In this document: piece after piece, positions 6,728 through 10,197 of the stretch
Layout: each line of letters begins with the position of its first letter
How positions within the stretch are numbered: position 1 is the stretch's first letter
Made by a program: the position numbers and the translations under genes
Notes under the pieces: model-generated
Seen by the model: only the letters and a program-made list of their open reading frames with translations
What the model was told of the DNA's origin: nothing
Database searches by the model: none
NCBI GenBank assembly: GCA_017467985.1
Contig: JAFUJY010000019.1
Coordinates: 1-10,197, forward strand
Direction of reading: 5' to 3'
Length of the DNA stretch: 10,197 nucleotides
Origin: Bacillota bacterium
GTDB lineage: Bacteria > Bacillota > Clostridia > Lachnospirales > Bianqueaceae

Positions 6728-7366
6728 ATGACAAATGCTGAAGTATTGCGTAATCAGAAGATCGGTCCTCGTGTAGTGGAGGCGCTGAAAAAGAGACATT
6801 TTGAAGCATATTATTGTGATACGGCCCAAGAGGCCAAGGTCAAAGCCCTGTCCTTAATTCCGGAAGGGGATGTGGTCGCCTGGGGCGGCTCGGTGACATT
6901 GGAGCAGATTGGCGTGATAGACGAGCTGCGCAGCGGTAAATACAATGTGATTGACCGTGATACCGCCCAGTCCGGAGCAGAGCGAGTGCAGCTGATGCGG
7001 CAGGCTTTGCTGGCAGATACTTACATGGCTAGCTCTAATGCCATGACTGAGGATGGTCAGCTGGTCAATATCGATGGCAATGGCAATCGTGTGGCCGCCA
7101 TGATCTACGGGCCTAAGAATGTAATCCTTGTTATTGGTATGAATAAAGTAGTCAAGACTCTGGAAGATGCCTGGCAGCGGGCCAGAAACCTGGCGGCGCC
7201 CACCAATGTCCAGCGCTTTGGTCTGGAAACGCCTTGCAGTGTAACCGGCAGCTGTGCTGATTGTACATCACCGGACTGCATCTGTGCCTACATCAGTACG
7301 ATTCGGGTCAGCCGTCCCGCAGGGAAGATTAAAATTGTTTTGGTGGGGGAGAATCTGGGATTTTGA
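6728..7366 (+). CDS. LUD-domain protein (LutC/YkgG-like, stand-alone)
   Basis: A 212-residue protein of the LUD (lactate utilisation, formerly DUF162) family. Known members LutB/LutC take part in lactate oxidation to pyruvate, but stand-alone copies such as this have no proven role. Visible: VAWGGSVTLEQIG (50-62), DTYMASSNAMTEDGQLVNIDGNGNRVAAMIYGPKNVILVIGMNK (97-140 region) and a C-terminal cluster of five cysteines (Cys170, 176, 179, 184, 186) in PC.....C..C....C.C, suggesting metal or Fe-S binding, though this is inference. No lutA or lutB is adjacent. ATG 6728 has AAGGAGG about 10 nt upstream and its own promoter. It is the first gene of a four-gene run with gaps of 11, 14 and 5 nt. Confidence 0.88.
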   Translation: MTNAEVLRNQKIGPRVVEALKKRHFEAYYCDTAQEAKVKALSLIPEGDVVAWGGSVTLEQIGVIDELRSGKYNVIDRDTAQSGAERVQLMRQALLADTYMASSNAMTEDGQLVNIDGNGNRVAAMIYGPKNVILVIGMNKVVKTLEDAWQRARNLAAPTNVQRFGLETPCSVTGSCADCTSPDCICAYISTIRVSRPAGKIKIVLVGENLGF

Positions 7367-7377
7367 GGTGAGATCCC

Positions 7378-8037
7378 ATGAAAGGCAAGTTTATACTTAT
7401 TCTGCTGTTGATTGTATTGCTGCCTGGCTGTAAGGTGAAGACACCTCAGCAGGACTTTCATGACCGGATTGATAAATTAATCGAACTGGGTGTTACAGGT
7501 ATCACGAATGATATTGTACTGGATGTAGAAGAGTGGTATCGAGAACAAGGTGAATTTTATAATCCATATGGATATAGTCCGGTTTTGGATGTGCTGGGAT
7601 GGGTCGGAATGGGCGAATATGGAGACGATGGCTGGATTTTACCGGAGTCGAATATCTGCAGTATCAGTGCCGAGGTAATGTATGTGGATACAATGTACAC
7701 GGATCTGCTGCGGGCGGTGTCCATGGTCAGCGGCGGCGAAGTGGTATTTACGCAAGTATCCGAGGATTGGAGCGGTGTAAGTCTGGAAAGTGGCCATGGC
7801 AAAGTTACCATAAGCTTTGTATATGAAGGGGAAGTCCATGTTCTTACGGCGACAGCGACTTATGACTGGATGGATTTTGGCGTTTTAGACGATGTTTGTG
7901 ACATCCTGAAAAAGGATGGCGACGACAAGCAGCTGTATTATATCAGCGATGAAGTATCAGGCGTCATTATATTTTATAATACCAAAGAATGGATGAAGGA
8001 GTTTCGGGGAATTACGGGATTTCAGGTGTACGGCTGA
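7378..8037 (+). CDS. Small predicted lipoprotein of unknown function
   Basis: A 219-residue protein whose family I do not recognise. MKGKFILILLLIVLLPGC is a lipoprotein signal peptide with lipobox LPGC and lipidated Cys18, so it should be anchored outside the cytoplasmic membrane. The mature part is acidic and rich in aromatic residues, with no cysteine cluster or repeated motif apparent, a DD/DGDD-containing C-terminal part and no further membrane segment. ATG 7378 has GAGGTGA overlapping the LUD stop codon, 6 nt upstream, so translation is probably coupled. It lies 14 nt before the YcxB-like membrane gene, whose product would sit in the same membrane; a joint function is plausible but unproven. 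Confidence 0.8.
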   Translation: MKGKFILILLLIVLLPGCKVKTPQQDFHDRIDKLIELGVTGITNDIVLDVEEWYREQGEFYNPYGYSPVLDVLGWVGMGEYGDDGWILPESNICSISAEVMYVDTMYTDLLRAVSMVSGGEVVFTQVSEDWSGVSLESGHGKVTISFVYEGEVHVLTATATYDWMDFGVLDDVCDILKKDGDDKQLYYISDEVSGVIIFYNTKEWMKEFRGITGFQVYG

Positions 8038-8051
8038 GAAAGGAGACGGTC

Positions 8052-8597
8052 ATGGAACCATTGTTTGTAGTAGAGGGCAAAGTGGATGAAGCTACTTATA
8101 TAGAAGTTTGGACGGGCAAAGGAAAGCCTTGGTTCGCCTTGGTGTATCAATTTGCTGGTTTATATTTTGTGTTAAAAGGCTTAGGTACATTGTTGGATGC
8201 GTGGACATATGGACCGTCAGATTTATATCTTTATGGGGTATTAATATTGATGTGTGGCGGCGGGTTGATTTGGTTTTATAGCCGCCATTATGTGATGCGG
8301 CAAGCAAAAAAGAATTATCAGGTCCAGTGTAATTTTTATGGAACGGATAAAAGCGGCAAGTCTGTATTCTGGGAGGATCATTTTGCGGAATATAATCCTG
8401 TGGGCGGATTGGAATTCGATATGAAGTATGAAGATATTCTTAAGGTATCCGAGACGAAAAATACCTATTGCTATACAGTAAGGGGACCACGAGGATATTT
8501 TGTTAGCAAGAAGGATTTTGTCGTTGGCACACCGGAAGAGTTTAAGGAATTTATCCGTATTAAAGCAGTAAAAGCAGATATTCAGCCAGGAGAGTAA
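8052..8597 (+). CDS. YcxB-like membrane protein
   Basis: A 181-residue protein with two predicted membrane helices (about 27-47 and 57-77) followed by a cytoplasmic-type beta-rich domain resembling YcxB-like (DUF) proteins: the pattern MKYEDILKVSETKNTYCYTVRGPRGYFVSKKDFVVGTPEEFKEFIR (124-169) is typical, with the lysine/aspartate pair before the last strand. Function of the family is unknown. The start is ATG 8052, because AAGGAG (8040-8045) lies 6 nt upstream; the frame is open further upstream to 7989, but that overlaps the lipoprotein gene. It is in the same operon as the LUD, lipoprotein and acetyltransferase genes. Confidence 0.75.
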   Translation: MEPLFVVEGKVDEATYIEVWTGKGKPWFALVYQFAGLYFVLKGLGTLLDAWTYGPSDLYLYGVLILMCGGGLIWFYSRHYVMRQAKKNYQVQCNFYGTDKSGKSVFWEDHFAEYNPVGGLEFDMKYEDILKVSETKNTYCYTVRGPRGYFVSKKDFVVGTPEEFKEFIRIKAVKADIQPGE

Positions 8598-8602
8598 CCA
8601 TT

Positions 8603-9085
8603 ATGATCATACGACCAGCAAACGTTTCCGATCTTCCGGATTTGATGCAGTTATTTGACGAGGCCAGAGGCTTCATGCGTGCCCACGGCAACATGAATCA
8701 GTGGGTGGGCGGCTATCCCCAGGAAGAGCTGCTGCGATCGGACATTGCTTCCGGATGCAGTTATGTCTGCGAAGAGGATAATCAAATTGTCGCCAGTTTT
8801 TATTTTCGCCAGGGTGTGGATCCTACATACCTGGAGATTGAGGGCGGCGCCTGGCTCAATGACGAGCCGTACGGAGTCATCCATCGGATTGCCAGCCGGG
8901 CCAAAGGAGCGGCCACGTTTTGCGTACAATGGTGCGCAGGGCAAGTGGACAATCTGCGCATTGACACCCATCGGGATAATTATGTCATGCAGAATTTTGT
9001 CAAGAAAAATGGATTCAGCTACTGCGGAATCATCCATTTAGAAAATGGAGATGAGCGTTTAGCATATCAAAGGAGGAAAGTGTGA
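8603..9085 (+). CDS. GNAT family N-acetyltransferase
   Basis: A 160-residue acetyl-CoA dependent acetyltransferase of the small GNAT type common in gut Bacillota. Visible: N-terminal MIIRPANVSDLPDLMQLFDEAR (1-22), QWVGGYP (33-39) ahead of the first strands, VICEED-like SYVCEEDNQIVASFYF (53-68), acetyl-CoA region IHRIASRAKGAATFCVQW (93-110) and NLRIDTHRDNYVMQNFVKKNGFSYCG (117-142), the usual end of the fold. The usual R/Q-x-x-G-x-G/A phosphate loop is represented by RAKGAA. Substrate unknown. ATG 8603 has CAGGAGAG about 8 nt upstream and lies 5 nt after the membrane gene, so it is the last gene of the tight run. Confidence 0.88.
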   Translation: MIIRPANVSDLPDLMQLFDEARGFMRAHGNMNQWVGGYPQEELLRSDIASGCSYVCEEDNQIVASFYFRQGVDPTYLEIEGGAWLNDEPYGVIHRIASRAKGAATFCVQWCAGQVDNLRIDTHRDNYVMQNFVKKNGFSYCGIIHLENGDERLAYQRRKV

Positions 9086-9199
9086 AAAACAAGTTTTTCA
9101 CATCGCGTTTTGTGGCTTTCGCCACTGTGGGCAGCGGCGATTTTGCTTCGCAAAACCAGCAACAATTCCGAAGAAAGGAAGCTTTCGCGAGGCGAAAGC
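9082..9199. repeat. Hairpin-rich intergenic element, unclassified
   Basis: Between the acetyltransferase and Dabb genes lie five stem-loops: GTGAAAAAC/GTTTTTCAC (9082-9101, overlapping the stop codon), GTGGC-TTTC-GCCAC (9112-9125), TTTTGC-TTC-GCAAAA (9141-9155), TTCC/GGAA (9166-9180) and GCTTTCGC-GAG-GCGAAAGC (9181-9199). The octamer GCTTTCGC occurs twice (9115-9122 and 9181-9188) and the related GCTTCGC at 9145-9151; its complement GCGAAGC also occurs in the leader at 3530-3536. No coding potential or T-run terminator is seen. This could be a structured RNA, an mRNA stability element or a REP-like dispersed repeat. Confidence 0.5.
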
Positions 9200-9213
9200 A
9201 ATGGTGATTAAAA

Positions 9214-9507
9214 ATGATCAAACATGTAGTGTGCTTTAAGCTAAAGGATAATAGTCCGGAGGCCTGTCAGAAGGCAAAGGAAGTTTTGATGTCTATGAAG
9301 GGGAATGTTCCGCTGCTGCGGGATATCGAAGTTGGCATTGATTTTCTGCATTCTGAGCGGTCCTATGACCTGCATCTGCAGGTGCTGCTGGATGACGAGG
9401 CTGCGTTGGAGGCTTATCAGCAGGATCCCTACCATTGCAGCGTGGTTAAGAAGTATATGCACCAGGTGCGGGAAAGCAGCGTTGCTGTGGATTGGATTGT
9501 AGAGTAA
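9214..9507 (+). CDS. Dabb (dimeric alpha/beta barrel) domain protein
   Basis: A 97-residue stand-alone Dabb (stress-responsive A/B barrel) protein. The pattern MIKHVVCFKLKD with conserved His4, then SYDLHLQVLLDDEAALEAYQQDPYH (49-75) and the closing VDWIVE fits the family. Such proteins form dimeric barrels; roles vary and none can be assigned here. Start ATG 9214 has only a weak GGTGAT (9203-9208) as ribosome binding site, directly after the terminal hairpin of the preceding structured element, so translation may depend on that structure. It is 128 nt downstream of the acetyltransferase, with no promoter seen between, and is followed by the infC promoter. Confidence 0.88.
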   Translation: MIKHVVCFKLKDNSPEACQKAKEVLMSMKGNVPLLRDIEVGIDFLHSERSYDLHLQVLLDDEAALEAYQQDPYHCSVVKKYMHQVRESSVAVDWIVE

Positions 9508-9525
9508 AAAAAGTTAAAAAAGTGC

Positions 9526-9554
9526 TTGACATATTATGCCGCATGCGGTATAAT
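9526..9554 (+). promoter_or_regulatory. Perfect sigma-A promoter of the infC operon
   Basis: TTGACA (9526-9531), a 17-nt spacer and TATAAT (9549-9554), both perfect. The spacer and -10 box lie inside a near-palindrome (9532-9555). Transcription would start near 9561, about 170 nt before infC. Confidence 0.9.
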
Positions 9555-9555
9555 A
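9532..9555. promoter_or_regulatory. 24-bp near-palindrome in the infC promoter, candidate operator
   Basis: TATTATGCCGCATGCGGTATAATA-type dyad, centred between 9543 and 9544, with eleven of twelve base pairs complementary; the single mismatch is G9538 opposite T9549. The central CCGCATGCGG (9539-9548) is a perfect palindrome. It overlaps the -10 box and spacer, where a repressor would block polymerase. No regulator is known or encoded here; it could be coincidental. Confidence 0.5.
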
Positions 9556-9560
9556 GCTAA

Positions 9561-9689
9561 GTATGAAACAAGTAGAAGTTTCCGCTTCTCACCTTCCCAT
9601 TGAGATATGAAGAGGGTTAATACAGGATTTTTAACAAGGCGCAGTAGGCCTTGTTCTGTGATGCGGACTTCTCGAAGTCCGCATTTTTT
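9561..9689 (+). ncRNA. L20-type ribosomal protein leader upstream of infC
   Basis: The untranslated region of infC contains an AGAAG/CTTCT hairpin followed by the GCTTCTCACC-like and GGTTAAT segments that I associate with the L20 leader of Bacillota infC-rpmI-rplT operons, then AACAAGGC (9633-9640) pairing with GCCTTGTT (9648-9655), then a terminator. In known examples protein L20 binds this RNA and promotes premature termination, coupling L20 and L35 supply to demand. The identification is by resemblance and not by model search. Confidence 0.7.
9661..9689 (+). terminator. Intrinsic terminator (attenuator) in the infC leader
   Basis: ATGCGGACTTC-TC-GAAGTCCGCAT, an 11-bp perfect stem (9661-9671 with 9674-9684), followed by six T residues (9684-9689). 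It lies 40 nt before the infC start and inside the leader, so it fits an attenuator that must be read through for infC expression, not the end of the previous gene. Confidence 0.85.
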
Positions 9690-9729
9690 ATTGCAGGACG
9701 GTTTCAAGAATATATGGAGGTGTCCGACC

Positions 9730-10197
9730 ATTAGCGAAGTATTGATTAATGAGGAGATTCGTGAGCGTGAGGTTCGCGTGATCGATGAAGACGGTACTCA
9801 GCTGGGTATCATGCCGACGAAGGATGCGCTGCGTTTGGCGCAGGAGAAGGAGCTGGATCTGATTAACATTGCACCCCAGGCAAAGCCGCCGGTATGCAAG
9901 ATTCTGGATTACGGCAAATATCGTTTCGAGCAGATCAAGCGTGAGAAGGAAGCAAAGAAGAAACAAAAGGTTATCGAGATTAAGGAAGTACGTCTGTCTC
10001 CTAACATTGAGGACCACGACATGGTTACCAAGGCTCGTATGGCTGCCAAGTTCCTGCAGAATGGGGATAAGGTTAAGGTATCTGTTCGTTTCCGTGGCCG
10101 TGAGCTGACCCGTACTGAGGTTGGTAAGGTCGTATTAGACCAGTTTATGGAAAATATTGCGGATGTTGCTGAGGTTGAGAAGGCAGCGAAGATGGAA
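9730..10197 (+). CDS. infC: Translation initiation factor IF-3, 5' part (runs off the right edge)
   Basis: 156 codons of IF-3, which binds the 30S subunit, prevents premature 50S joining and checks initiator tRNA and start-codon pairing. The N-domain SEVLINEEIREREVRVIDEDGTQLGIMPTKDAL, PPVCKILDYGKYRFE linker and the following C-domain KVIEIKEVRLSPNIEDHDM with the 'VSVRFRGRELTRTEVGKVVL' stretch are clear; about 15-25 residues remain beyond the window. The start is the rare codon ATT (9730-9732): GGAGGTG (9716-9722) sits 7 nt upstream, the protein begins exactly at the family N-terminus, and no in-frame ATG or GTG lies between the leader and it. Starting at ATT is a known IF-3 feature that lets excess IF-3 repress its own translation. 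The downstream operon partners rpmI and rplT are expected but lie outside the window. Codons such as CGT and GGT are enriched compared with neighbours, as in a highly expressed gene. Confidence 0.97.
   Translation, partial: MSEVLINEEIREREVRVIDEDGTQLGIMPTKDALRLAQEKELDLINIAPQAKPPVCKILDYGKYRFEQIKREKEAKKKQKVIEIKEVRLSPNIEDHDMVTKARMAAKFLQNGDKVKVSVRFRGRELTRTEVGKVVLDQFMENIADVAEVEKAAKME

Noticed and set aside
7989..8051. Longer YcxB-like reading frame beginning at an in-frame codon inside the lipoprotein gene.
   Set aside because: The overlap has no ribosome binding site and shifts the family-like start; ATG 8052 has AAGGAG upstream.
9082..9101. The GTGAAAAAC/GTTTTTCAC palindrome as an intrinsic terminator for the acetyltransferase operon.
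   Set aside because: No T-run follows the stem, and the stem is AT-rich and overlaps the stop codon.
9082..9199. A CRISPR array in the repeat-rich gap.
   Set aside because: There are no regularly spaced direct repeats of 24-40 bp; the repeats are short hairpins.

Overview
The window looks like chromosomal DNA of a Bacillota (Clostridia-type) anaerobe. Supporting signs are strong AGGAGG-type ribosome binding sites, sigma-A promoters with 17-bp spacers, two lipoboxes ending in Gly-Cys, a secreted serpin, a GH172/DUF2961 enzyme, and an infC gene behind an L20-type attenuating leader. The genus cannot be named from this sequence. No tRNA, rRNA, CRISPR array, phage gene or transposase is visible.

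Layout. (1) 1-894 (+): C-terminal ~290 residues of a GH172/DUF2961 glycoside hydrolase, cut by the window edge; the frame is interrupted by a stop just inside the window. (2) 3368-887 (-): a two-gene unit, a class-3-like aldehyde dehydrogenase broken by one in-frame TAA, then an SLC13/ArsB-type (IT superfamily) permease. It starts from a perfect TTGACA-17-TATAAT promoter and converges on the hydrolase with an 8-bp overlap. (3) 3420-6671 (+): a divergent promoter whose -35 box overlaps that of the minus-strand promoter, a strongly structured 5' leader, then inositol-phosphatase family protein, threonine-aldolase family PLP enzyme and a lipoprotein serpin. (4) 6668-9085 (+): a promoter whose -35 box contains the serpin stop codon, then a tight operon of LUD-domain protein, small unknown lipoprotein, YcxB-like membrane protein and GNAT acetyltransferase. 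(5) 9082-9213: a gap packed with hairpins, then a Dabb-domain protein. (6) 9526-10197: a perfect consensus promoter carrying a 24-bp near-palindrome, an L20-type leader with a terminator, and infC starting at the rare codon ATT and running off the right edge.

The enzymes do not form one obvious pathway. infC marks a housekeeping ribosome/translation locus; the rest is small accessory metabolism and cell-surface functions. The items most worth a second look are the two structured non-coding elements (3459-3548 and 9082-9199), the palindrome in the infC promoter, the back-to-back promoters at 3398-3448, the surface serpin with a predicted Glu-Ser reactive site, and two apparent coding lesions within 2.3 kb.
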